DNA from: Desmodesmus armatus
Taxonomy: Eukaryota > Chlorophyta > Chlorophyceae > Sphaeropleales > Scenedesmaceae
Direction of reading: 5' to 3'
NCBI GenBank assembly: GCA_007449985.2
Contig: VIIQ02000657.1
Location: 1-64,000 of the forward strand
DNA length: 64,000 bases
Positions 21,698 through 32,856 of this stretch are shown here, one piece after another; within the stretch, counting starts at the first letter, position 1; each line of letters opens with the position of its first letter. The position numbers and the translations under genes are program-made. The notes below the pieces were generated by a model that was given only the letters and a program-made list of their open reading frames with translations, was not told the origin of the DNA and made no database searches.

Positions 21698-23891
21698 TCA
21701 TGCCAGGAACTCGAGCAGCAAATTATTGAGTGTGTCTGGCTCGTGCACGAAGAACCAGTGGCCGCCGGGCACCTGCTTGAACGTCCACTTCCCCTCCTGC
21801 ACTGCGATCTCAGAGGCCCTCATCTGACCCTCTAGGCAGGCCCAGTCACCCTTTGGGTGCACACCCAGCACAGGCATGGGCAGCTTGAAGGGAGGCGGCA
21901 TGGGGTCTAAGCTGCCAAAGGCCTCCACAGTGAAGTTGCCCCTGTACAGGTTGAGGCCTGCAGTCAGGGCGCCTGCAGTCAGCCAGGCATGAGGACACAT
22001 GCGTCAGGTAGTGACAGCAGCGTGAGTCTGGCAGGCATGAGGGCGAGCCTCACGGCTGCGACACACCAATGCAAACTGCAGTGTGCACTAGGCGCAGATC
22101 GGGGCTGCAATTCCTTGCTGTTGAGAATACGCTGTGTATCAGCAGACAAAATTGTCCAGAGATGAAGGAAATGGGTGGATGTGCCAGCCTTGGCTGTTGC
22201 TTGCCATGCACAGCTCGGCCACAGCTATTTCAGATGCGCCACCTGCTGATTCCTGCGCACACTGTATTTGCCAGGTGCACAGGTTGCATGTGTGTGTAGA
22301 CGCATGTCATCATGATGACGCAAGTACTCGCCACATCTGCAGGACAGCCCAGCACACACTGGGACAACCCAACAGCCTCACCTGGCTCAGACAGCCTCTC
22401 AGTCCATGCATCCAGCTGCTCTTTGCTTGCTTCCTTGCTCATCCAAAGCCTGAGCAGTGCCCAGTCATTCGCCTTGAATGCATCCTCGCTGCCTGGCAGC
22501 ATAAAGAAGGGTATGTACCAGCTGACAGCGCGCTGCTCAAGGGGCTGTGCAGTGAAGTAGGTGCCTGCAGGAAGGGGTGAGGAACGTGCAGGAAACAGCA
22601 ATGCATGCGCGTGTGGCGTAAGGTATGTACCAGCTGACAGGTCACTGCTCAAGGGGCTGCGCAATGAAGTAGGTGCCGGACAGGGTGAGGGAGAGTGCAG
22701 GCAACAGCAGGACAGGGTAATGAAAGGTGCAGGCAACAGCAGGACAGGTTAGGGAAAGGTGCAGGAAACAGCATTGCATGCGCTCTCTACAAGAGCAGGG
22801 GTCATGTGAGGGGAGTGGAGTGCGGGGCAACCACAAAGCATGTGTGCCACTTGAAAGGATTGAGTGCGTAGCGCGCTGAAAGCGGATGGAAGGTGTGTGC
22901 TCCTGCCAAGCAGGCGCGATGATGTCTTGCACTTACTGCACAGCAGTGCCAACTGAGCAGTGCTGATGTGCTTTGTTTGGCTGAGACACTGCATGGACTG
23001 AGCAGCTGCCCTGAAGATCGAACCACTGCTGCACTCACCCATGTATCCCACAGACAGCACCACCACACGCTCCACCTTGTCAGGACACATGAAGCCCATG
23101 CTCCAGGCCAATCCTACACCAAAGTCATGCCCAACAACGCTGAACTTCTCCAGATTCAGGGAGTTGACAAGCTCCACCATAGCTGGGGCGACGGATGTCT
23201 GGAAGTTGTAAGCAGCGGGGTCGGCTGGCTTGTCTGACTGGCCCAGGCCTGGCAGGTCGGGGGTGATGGTGCGGTAGCCTGCGGCGTTCAGGGCCGCGAT
23301 CTGCGGCTTCCACCTGCATGAGGGTGGTAGACACAGGGGAGGTAGTGGTGTTTGTGTTAGGGTGGCGAGCAACAATGGCGTGATGGTTCTGCGGCTGCCA
23401 CGTCCACCCCAAGCAGTGCGCATGCGCCAGAGCGGCTATGGATGGCTTGGGTGGGGCATGGCAGGGCGCGCCCATGCACTGCAAAGTAATTGAACAAGCC
23501 CGGAAGCACCCATTGCACCTGACTTGACCCGTGATTGGAAGGCACCTGCACCCAGGTACCTGCTTGTGGTCATGCCTGACAGTGCGTTCATGCAGACTTG
23601 CATGCAATGACTTGCAAGTCAGTGCGCACTGACAACTGCTGCAGTCTTGGCAACCCCGCTGTCAACTTGAAACCTGCATTGCAATTTTCAGAATTTACGT
23701 GTGTTTCAACAACGTCCAGACACAGTGATAGGTAGCTCGTGGCACAACTGCCATGGCCAGCACAGTCACACTCACATGTCAGATGTGTCTGGGAAGCCAT
23801 GGAACAACAACACGGTGCCCTTGGTGGCTGTCTCTGGGCCAGAATCTTGCACCCAAAGCTTGAGGCCATGCACGGTAATGTGGCACCCCAT
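21698..23891 (-). CDS. Alpha/beta hydrolase, epoxide hydrolase-like (paralogue 2)
   Basis: Four exons on the minus strand, 23891-23776, 23313-23039, 22564-22382 and 21972-21698, give 282 residues. The same HGFPDTS, LPGLGQSDKP, GHDFG (Asp nucleophile) and GGHWFFVHEP motifs as paralogue 1 are present. Exons 1, 2 and 4 have identical lengths in both genes, and exon 3 is six nt shorter here. The start MGCHITVHGLKLW aligns with MGSHITVNGLKLW of paralogue 1. The two genes are convergent, about 6.2 kb apart, with the transposon pair between them. Predicted cytosolic epoxide hydrolysis or dehalogenation; substrate unknown. Intron 2 carries a degenerate partial copy of exon 3, and intron 1 a trace of the exon-2 start. 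The start codon is about 355 bp from the divergent F-box gene. Confidence 0.9.
22615..22760 (-). pseudogene. Decayed partial exon-3 copy in intron 2 of epoxide hydrolase 2
   Basis: On the minus strand GTYFIAQPLEQ, then a TGA stop, then PVSWYIP matches the start of the true exon 3 (GTYFTAQPLEQRAVSWYIP). It is preceded by repeated pyrimidine-rich segments of the type CTGTTGCCTGCAC that resemble the true intron end. Confidence 0.75.
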
Positions 23892-24245
23892 CCTTCGGGC
23901 TGCAGGATGCTTGTTCCCTGCTGATGCCGATCTAGATCTACTGTGCCTGGTGCGTCCGTGTTGGCCCAGGCCTTGGACGAGACGATGAAAACACCAACAC
24001 ACTACGGTAGGTCTACTATTAATGATCACTGATCAGCGGGAGTATGGGAGGGCGACATGTCTAAGAACCCCGCTCTTGAAACCAAGCCACATGAAATTGC
24101 ACAAGTGGTTGATGCGGAACAGCTGCTCCCTCCTCTCAAACAAGTTGTTGCTTTATATCAGTCTCAAGCAACGAATGCTGTCGAAGGGTCAGCACAAAAT
24201 CTTGGGCGAGAGCAGAGAAAGAGGGCTTGCTGCTGTCAATAGAGA

Positions 24246-26526
24246 ATGGCTTTCCCACATCATGTCCTGGTGCTGGTACTGCAGCATGTCAAACCAGCTG
24301 AGCGCCTGAAATCATGTGCACTGGTGTCAAGAGCGTGGGCAGAGGCCGCGGCCCAGGCTACAGATGCTGTCAGAAGCTGCACCTACAACCTTGCCGACCT
24401 TGCCAGCTTCAAACCATGGCTGGAGCACCACGGCGTGCATGTCACCAGCTTATTCTGGTCCTACAATGGACGATGGAACCATGGCATGCAGGTGCTTAGC
24501 ACACTGCCATGCAGGAACCTGCAGCAGCTTTGCCTGTTCAACTGGGCGGTTCAGTTGGAGGGACGCCAGTCCCTCCTGCAGGCTGCCACAGGGCTCACAT
24601 ATCTGGATCTGCATGTCTACTACCAGAGTGACTTCCTGGACCATCGGGGCACCTATGGCGGGCTCCAGAAGCTCACTGCCCTGCAGAAGCTGTCAGCACT
24701 TCAGCGCTTTGAGCTTTCTGTCGGGGAGGCCAGTGATGTCGAAGATTACAATCACCAACACTTTGCAGTCAGCAGTGAGGAGGACATGGTGCCCAGCGCT
24801 GTCATCGATGCCCTGAGTACAAGTTTGACAAGGCTGAGTTTCAGCGGTGTGCTGGCCCTGGAGTCCTTCAATCCTCTCAGTCGCCTTGTCAAGCTGCAGC
24901 ACCTCTACATGAACCTGCCGCTCGGAGTGCAGGAGGACACTGCGCAGGCAGCACAGCAGCCCTTCAAGCAGCTGCAGGCACTGACCTTCCTGTCCTTGTG
25001 CATGGAGGAGCCCAGGCTTGCCCGCACCAGCAGCACCCCGCCACTGTCGGGCTGTGCAGGGCTGCAGGAGCTCCACTTGTACTCGCCCTCACTTGATGCA
25101 GCTTCTTTCGAGGGATTGACTGGGCTGCGTAGGCTGTACATGATGGTTCCTGAAGTTTTGACGGGTGGTGCTGCTGGTTTTGCCTCCGTGCTGAGCCGCA
25201 TAGGCTGCATGCCGCACCTGGAGCGCCTAGTGGTGGCTGCTGGTTTCTGGTGTGAAACACTGACGCTGGATGGGTATGATGCAGAGCTGTGCGGGGGTGT
25301 TACATCCAGTGTACAGCTGAGTCACCTCAATTTGAGCGGACTGAAGCTGCCAATGGGTGCTTGGCAGCACATGTTTCCTGCTGGCCGGCAGTTGCCGCTG
25401 CTGCCTGTGTTCAATGTGCGTTTTGACCATGCACCTGGTGCTGGTATGTTGGATCGGCACCAATTGGAGCACATGGTTGCATGTTGCCCGGCGGTGACGC
25501 GCTTGAGCTTTGGCAATTTGTTAGCGTTCAAGCCAAGCATGTCTTTGGCGCCGTTGCGGTTGCTGCGGCAGCTACAGGACCTGGAGTGCCCTCATGTCAT
25601 GGACGGTGCTGACTCTGTGGGTGTGCTGGCATGCATGAGCTCGCTGACGCGCCTGCATGTGGGAGCGTCACCTGGCCTGTCTGATGATGGACTGCTGAAG
25701 CTGACAGCGCTGACAGGCCTGCAGCAGCTGGGCGTGCGCGGTACATCAGAAGGGGATAGTTGCTTGACCATCATGGGGCGTGGGGACTCCCAGTGGACGC
25801 TGAAGGTGAGCACAGTGATGGAGCGGGGCTGCTTTTGAATTTTTACATTGGCGATACTTTATCAGGTTGGGAACAGGCGGGGGCGGAATCAATCAGCTCG
25901 CCACGTGTACAAATGCAAAGTGCTGCGCAGGGCTTGAAATCTGGCTTGAAATCTAGCTATGCTGCTTTCGACGGTGCTTGCCAACCAGTACACGGCACAG
26001 GCTCGCATGTATGTCCCAACAGTCAGCCGCAAGCCGCACATGGCTTCAGCTGTGCCCTGTGCTGTCGACCATGCATGGCTTGCACATACTACTACTTAGT
26101 AAGTCCAAGCATTTGGTGCCCGTCGCCTGAGATACCACATCTGTACCAATGTGGTTGCACTGTCTGTCTTTGCAGGCAACTTCTGGCCGTCATCCTGACG
26201 TGTGGTACCAGCTGCTGCTGGCATGCGCTGCGACCGCCGGCTGCCAAATGGCACTCAACGATCAGGCGTATGGCATTGAGCTGCAGCTGCAGGACAGTGG
26301 CCGTTGCACCACAACCTTTGAGCTAGCCCGTGAAATCTATCGGGCGCAGGAGCGTGAGGCAGAAGCACGGCGCGCCCTGTCGTGGGCAAAGGAAGGTGTG
26401 TATAGCGCCCAACAAAAACTGGCGAATCAGTTGGAAGCTGAACGTCAGCCCATTGCAGGTGACCTGTCGACGTACCTGCACACACATTGGCACACCTCTT
26501 ACAGTGATGCCGACTATTCGGACTGA
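24246..26526 (+). CDS. F-box/leucine-rich-repeat protein
   Basis: Two exons, 24246-25805 (donor GTGAGC) and 26176-26526, join in phase 0 to 636 residues. Residues 1-40 (FPHHVLVLVLQHVKPAERL...ALVSRAWAEAA) fit an F-box, which would bind Skp1 in an SCF ubiquitin ligase. The rest is irregular LRR sequence (for example LTYLDLHVYY, LTRLSFSG, LQELHLYSPSL, LRRLYMMV, LTRLHVGAS), the likely substrate-binding solenoid. Exon 2 adds a helical, charged tail (LAREIYRAQEREAEARRAL) that may form a coiled coil, and ends HTSYSDADYSD. The start is the first Met after an in-frame stop and directly begins the F-box. Target unknown. It could equally be an LRR protein whose F-box no longer works. Confidence 0.8.
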
Positions 26527-28260
26527 GTGGGTAGGGCCAGGCAGACAGGCTGGTATTGACTGGTTGGCGCATCGGTGCCTGTGGGTGTGGTGGCACACAG
26601 CATAGCATCCCGCCTGCGCTCCAGCAAGGGCCTGTGTGAGTCGCAACAGGGTGAACCAAAGGCTGATACCACGGCTGCACCTGACTTGAAAGAGGCGCCT
26701 GGGTGTGTCGTAGACACATGGAGTGCAATCAGCCAATGGATGTTGTGTGTTTGTGCATGGGCTGTCAGGTGTGCTCAGTTTGCCTACTGGAATCAAGCTG
26801 GGCTGGCCATTGCTGTGGCAAAGGGCGTCTGCATGTGAAGTGAGGATGCCCGGCCAGTGTGCCCCTAGGGAGACTGGGGCCAGGAGTGTCATTGCCTTAG
26901 CCCTCGAGCATGCATGTGATGAGCCGTCCTCAAAGCCGCGAGGCCAATGGGAGGAATCCTATGGCGTCACCATACAAAGGGGGTGTATCGGATCTTTTTT
27001 CCTTTCTTTCAGTGTGACGATGCCCAACGAGCAACGGGTTTTCTGCCTTGTCAGCTGCTTGTGATGTTTGCATGCACCACCAACTGGTCGCAAAGCCTCC
27101 AACGTTGTCGGAAGCAGGGGTGGTCTTGTGGAACTGCAAGACAGCCTGCACGCAAGCATGCATCGCAGTTATTGGCGTCACTGGCGGCATTTTGCCTCTG
27201 GGGGCCGGTTTTGCCAAGGCATGATGGGTGTGCTTGTCATGAAAGAGGTGCACGAGCATGCATGCATGCGCAGTGGCTGGTGTCAGCGACTGTAGTGTGC
27301 AGCAAGGGGTCTGTCCTGGTGACTTGTGTGCAATGCGGGAGAGCTTTGCTGAACATGTGGTGTTGGTGGTGGGGCTGACAGTGCACCACACACGTGTGTG
27401 GTCTGAGGGGTGTGTGACACTGACCTGAATTGCCTGATATGCAAGGATGTCTTGCTGGATTGACATCAGACAGACCCCTGCTGTGCGTTGGCATACGTAC
27501 TGTACACTCCTGTACTGGTGTGGTGTGCATTGATTCCATTCAGTGCAGCAGCGCTACGGCTGGCAGTCATAGTTGCGCACCTCTGGGTGTTTGTTTCAGT
27601 TCCCATGCCTGTCTAATCTTGGTGCAGCGCAGCTGCTGGGGTAAGAGGGCATGGTGTCTTCAATACAATGAGGCTACTGCTCTTTGGCTGCTAGCATGCA
27701 TTGTCGGAGCACAGGCTACCACCGGGACTGATGAACAACACTGTGATTGTGGTCTGCAACTCATGGTGCCCTGCAACATGACCCTGAGGCACTCCTTGAT
27801 TGTTTGAAAACCCAAGCAGTGCAATTAAGCTGAGCAGGCAGCTATGGCAGCTATATCCATCACGTGCAATCAGGTTGACAAAAGTCAGGCCATGCTGCAG
27901 CCTGAAATCCTGGCGCTTCTGGCCTTCTGATGGTTGTGACCAACAGCAGGAGGCAGGGACAGGGTTCATGAAGCAAAAAGCACAGATCCGCAGCAGGTCA
28001 CCGACCGTGCGTGTGCACATATCCTTCACAGTGCCACTCTCAGTGCAGCTCGCACTCAGATCAACCTGATATATCTTGCATTCTCAAAAGTAACAACTTC
28101 AACATCCAGAAGAAATTTATGTTACAAAGCACAGGTACAGCTGTTGCAGACCAGTGCGCTCATGCCACCACGGCACCAACCACACAACAGCACAACCTGA
28201 ATGCTGACAGCACCGACAATATCAAAAGCTGTAAGGAGCACCACCAACTCAAAACCCAAC
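26527..28260. other. Intergenic region between convergent F-box and FolD genes
   Basis: About 1.7 kb with no recognisable exon. Includes the two 3' UTRs. Confidence 0.5.
28122..28126 (-). promoter_or_regulatory. Candidate TGTAA polyadenylation signal of FolD
   Basis: TGTAA on the minus strand about 135 nt after the FolD stop, consistent with the chlorophyte signal. A pentamer alone is weak support. Confidence 0.35.
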
Positions 28261-29567
28261 TCAGCTGCTGGCAACCCTGCGCTTGTAGCCCTCCAACGTG
28301 TTCTGCAGCAGCATCGCAATCGTCATCGGGCCCACACCCCCAGGCACTGGCGTGATCTGGCTGGCGACCTCTGCAGCCTCTCCATATGCCACATCACCCA
28401 CGAGCCGGTAGCCGCGCTTTGCTGATGCGTCATCGACTGCGTTGATGCCCACGTCGATCACAACGGCACCTGGCTTGATCCAGCTGCCCTTCACCATCTC
28501 TGCGCGGCCACAGGCTGCAATGACGATGTCGGCTGCCTTGACAACTTCCTCTGCACAGACCAGAAGACACAGCAAGGGGCACAGAATGATCGAAAAGGGT
28601 CCACATGGTAGGACAGGAGGGAGTGTGTCTACGACCTGCTTGCTGTGGTGCAGATGTCGCCTGTGAATGCTGCTGCAGCTGTTCATTCAGATGCCGCTTT
28701 GTTGGTTGCCCCTGCTGGGACTGTGGATGTTTGTGCACTGTGTGTACCCTCAACAAAAAGTCTGTGCATGACGATCAACCCTCCTTTTGATACCGCATCC
28801 CCGGAGCGCCTCTCCCCCACCCCCTGCAGAAAACACCTTGACTGTGTCAACAAAAGACCAATTTGCGCTGCCTGGAACCCACCTGCGTTGGGTGTGCGTG
28901 AGTGCACCATGGTGACTGTGGCATCCTCATTCTGCAGCAGCAGGGCCACAGGGAGCCCCACAATGTTGCTGCGGCCCACCACTGCTGCTGTCTTGCCCTT
29001 CATCTGCACTCCTGAGCGCTTCAGCAGCTCAATGCAGCCCTGCAACAATGGGACAAAATAGGCACATCGTCAGACAGGGAGCTGCATCCCGGATGTTGGC
29101 AACTGTATGCATGCACCCGATTGAGAACTCGAGTGCTTATGCAATATGTGAACTGTTTCCACAACCCAAGGCTTCAAGACGCAAAAGCTAAGGTGCAGCA
29201 GCCTTGCAGCCCCCCTGCTGTGAAGACCATGCCCACAATACTGCTGTATGTCAACGCTGCGGGTGCAACATGCCATGCGTCAAAGTTAGGGTGTGTGTGG
29301 GGGGGGGGGGGGGAGGGAGGGGGAGTAGGTGGTGTATGGGCCCCCTACACTATCCCCTCCTCCTGCAGGTCATGTCTGGCAGCAATTCCAACTCACGTAC
29401 CTTCGGTGTGCAGCTCACAAACAGGGGGTCACGACCACGCATGGCCAGGCTGCCGATGTTGATTGGGTGGAAGCCATCCACATCCTTGTCAATGCTGATA
29501 GCATCCAGCACTGTCTGCTCGTTTATGTGCTTGGGCAGCGGCAGCTGCACTAGGATGCCGTCAACCT

Positions 29568-29598
<31 letters not shown>

Positions 29599-31140
29599 TA
29601 ACGCCAGGCAGCAGTAAGACCTTCTATGGGGTAGAGTCACAGCTAGCACTACAACACGTTGTGGCCATTCCAGGAGCTGACATGCAGAAGTGGTGGTCGT
29701 TCAAACTGTTAGCGATAGTGTCGGCAGTACTGTTTATCCAGAAGTAAGCTGGTGGGTTTGAATGCCTGCCTGCAAAAGCAATGCCTCAGGCTAAGACCAC
29801 ATGCCAAAGGCGTGGCGCACTCTACACCCTTCAAACCACAACCCACACGGACTGCTTAGCTGGGGACAGAACAGCAAAGCAACCAAATGTGCACAGCGCG
29901 CACAGCATGACTCACCTTTGGGTCGGCATTATAGTCAGCCACCACTTTCAGCACTTCATCCTGAGACACTTCCTCTGGAAGGTCTGTGCCATAGCTGTCA
30001 AAACCAACCTGCGCAGGCAAGCAGCCAGCACAACAAATTACAACAACCCCAACATGAGAATGGGAGATGTGTGGGGGTGGTGCAGGAGTTGCGACCGCAT
30101 GCTTCATGGTAAGAAGGGCACGGACTGCAGCTTCCCCTGGCGAACCTTAGGGTTTAAAGTTTTTAAATATCAGGCTCTTGGGCTCTAACACGAATTGGCC
30201 TGAACCCATCAGCGTGAGTGCTGCAGCATCTGGCTGGGGATGCCTTCGAAAGGTGAAACTCTCCAGGACATGACAGCACAGAGGCACCATGATGCAGCTG
30301 TTCCAACCACTTAGTACCCTTCTGCCAGTCAGCCCCATACAGCACTGCCACTACTACTGCCTTGGGCTGTCAGGGTTATGAGGAAACCAATACCAATAGC
30401 AGTACGTTCCCTAGCACACGCATCTGCTTGTTTCTGGTTGATAGTTATACAACCAGCAACAAGCAGATGCAAGTGTGACGGAACGTCAACTGCTGGTTGA
30501 CGATTATAACCAGCAACAAGCAGATGCGTGTCTTGCGGGACGTCTACTGTGTAGAGGGGGCTACGACAGCTTGTACCAGTAGTGGTAGTTCCACCAACTT
30601 GCAGCACCCAGGTCTTTGACTTCCGCAAGGGGCCCCAAAACCTGGCAACCCCTGGATCACATTGGTACAAACACTACTGTAGCAGCTGCAAGTACTACAA
30701 GCATGGGTCTGCGCTGCAGGAGTCTCCCCTGTGATGGCGCGCTACTGGTTTGCAAGAGTTGTTTGAGCTGTAAAGATTCAGGTGTCACAAAACTGCATGC
30801 AAGCATCTTGACAAAACCTGTATTCAAGTGAGCCACTCACCTCAGCACACGCCTTCTTCTTTGATCGCACATATGTCTCGCTGTCCTTCCGTCCTCCCAC
30901 CAGCACAACTGCCAGCCCCGGTGCTCTGCCAGCTGCCTGCTGCAGCTGCTGCACTTCAGCTGCGATCTCCTTACGGATATCTTCGGCTATCTTCTTGCCG
31001 TCGATGACTGCTGCTGCACTCGCTACCGGGGCAGCAGCAGCTGCTGCCACAGGACGCACGAGCCTGCTGCTGTGCTGGCTGAGGTGACGCCTTTGGCTGC
31101 AGGGCCTCTGCAACTGCTGCATGTGCTGAAGGGAAGCCAT
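28261..31140 (-). CDS. folD: Bifunctional methylenetetrahydrofolate dehydrogenase/cyclohydrolase (FolD), probably organellar
   Basis: Five exons, 31140-30841, 30008-29916, 29565-29401, 29039-28883 and 28550-28261, splice in phase to 334 residues. The enzyme oxidises 5,10-methylene-THF with NADP and hydrolyses the methenyl product to 10-formyl-THF in one-carbon metabolism. Family motifs: [10 protein letters not shown] with the catalytic Tyr/Lys, [32 protein letters not shown] (NADP site) and [15 protein letters not shown]. The first 45 or so residues are rich in Arg, Ser, Gln and Ala and lack acidic residues ([20 protein letters not shown]), like a chloroplast or mitochondrial transit peptide. 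The core then matches the usual length of about 290. Intron 3 has a long poly-G run at about 29297, and intron 1 holds fold-back sequences. Identification is secure; compartment is inferred. Confidence 0.96.
30405..30545. repeat. Fold-back repeats in FolD intron 1
   Basis: GCATCTGCTTGTTTCTGGTTG and CAACCAGCAACAAGCAGATGC (30420-30470) are near-exact reverse complements around TTATA. A second half-palindrome follows (CTGCTGGTTGACGATTATAACCAGCAACAAGCAG). It may be a small non-autonomous fold-back element. Confidence 0.7.
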
Positions 31141-31759
31141 GATCCTGCAGGAGAGAAAATTTTCGTCAGCACGAGATAGTGGTGGTGTGTACTAGTGACT
31201 GTTGACTGAACACCACCACCACCATCACCAGCAGCTGCAGACAGGATGACCAGGATCTAGTGCAGCCCGCTTGCGGCTGTGGGGATCAGGTGAATGAAGC
31301 CGTCTGTGGTTCACGAACCTTGTAACTAGCGCCGGAAGAGCTCTGCTGTGCACCGAAAACAAACTGCTGCTGCTACTGCTGCTGCTCCTGGTGCTGCTGC
31401 AAGACGACGGCAGTAGCCACTCCACAAACGGAAGAGTCGAAATGGATGGAACAGCAGCGCCCTAGCATGAAAGTACGGCTGGTCGTGAAGGCCAACTCCC
31501 CCAAAACACTATCACGACACGATCAGACAGAACGTGACAACGTGCCACCCGTGGAGGTGTGAAGCTGAGCAGTGTGTAGGTCCCCGTCTGGTTGGTTAGA
31601 TGCCCAGCATGAAGGTGTTCAATTTCTTTTTTGCGTGGCATGGCCTCAGGCAGCCTGATCAGCAACTGATTGTCCCAATCCAACAGCGTGACTTTGACAT
31701 GACAGCCTCCCAGCTGAGAAAGAAAAAATGGTGGAGTCTCAACGATGCAGCTTCGTCGG

Positions 31760-31815
31760 GGACTCCATCAGGGGTAGTAAGGGTAGTAACCCTTACTACC
31801 CCTGGACTCCATCAG
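31760..31815. repeat. 14-bp-stem palindrome flanked by 12-bp direct repeats
   Basis: GGACTCCATCAG at 31760-31771 recurs at 31804-31815. Between them GGGGTAGTAAGGGT pairs exactly with ACCCTTACTACCCC around AGTA; the stem shares its first base with the left direct repeat. The pattern resembles a tiny palindromic insertion with target-site duplication. Confidence 0.85.
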
Positions 31816-32019
31816 GCTCTGGGCAAGGATCCAGCATGTACATGCATAGGCAGTGCCATGTTCATGTACATGGTACTGCAGTGTACTGACTGAGGGTGGG
31901 TGATCAAGGCTGCTTGTCAATGTTGTTGCGGCCACACCACAGCTTTGACAGCATTAATTAAGACTCCTTATCATGGTCTGCAATGCCAGTGCTGCAGAGC
32001 TTGCAAGGACACTGCACAG

Positions 32020-32046
32020 CATGGCACGGTGTCACACCGTGCCATG
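32020..32046. repeat. Perfect 12-bp-stem hairpin
   Basis: CATGGCACGGTG, TCA, CACCGTGCCATG: exact reverse-complement arms. Intergenic, function unknown. Confidence 0.9.
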
Positions 32047-32856
32047 CCATGGTGCTGGCAGCACGTTGTGAGACTCTGTGCACTTGTACAGTAACAAGCT
32101 GCATGTGTCAGATGTCACGATGACGTGCTGTGCAGCTACATGCATCATGTTGCTGTAGTTGATGACTTGGGAGCACTGATGCCCGCAATGTTATCTTGTG
32201 ACTGAGAAGTCAATAGTATGATGGAAGTTGCAAAACAACGTTGGCACTGCAACCTGAAACCGTTTGCCATAGCATTGTTACATAGGCTTCTAACACACAT
32301 TGTGACTTCATGCTTGGCTTGCAGCCCCAGTCAGTTGCAACCAGGAACTGGGACATGCAACCATCACAACACAATTCACAAACATCGCTGAGCACACGCT
32401 TTCTTCCCAGAAGGGGAGCAAAGCATGAGACGTATGCTGAGCACACATCACACTGACCAAGCTTGGGTTAGTCATCACCACAGCCACTCAGTGGGTGCCC
32501 TCACATGCAGGGGACTCCGCCGGGTGGTGGGTGCCCTCACATGCAGGGGACTCCGCCAAGAAACACACAGCACCTTGTATAGATCCAGCTGGTTATCAGC
32601 CTGGCTACACTCACACGTTGTATATATACGTCCAGCTGGTTATCAGCTTGGCGACCTGAGCAGGGCGCATGTACACACTGTGTGCATGGTGCACAATGTC
32701 AGTCAAAAGGACCGACTGTGCTCAACAAGTTGGACAATTCAGGACCATTCAGGACCATTCAGGACCATTCAGGTGCACCAGCGATGCCAGCCTGTAAGTT
32801 GGCCTGTAGCTACAGCCCTCGGTGGCACACTGGGGTGAAATCACAGCCTGGCACTT

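Larger units (their letters stand above)
31141..32856. other. Intergenic region upstream of FolD, rich in small repeats
   Basis: It holds the FolD promoter side and several small repeats listed separately. Two 35-bp copies of GTGGGTGCCCTCACATGCAG start near 32487, TCCAGCTGGTTATCAGC occurs twice (about 32585 and 32632), and an 11-bp GGACCATTCAG unit is repeated three times near 32740. No exon is seen. Confidence 0.6.
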
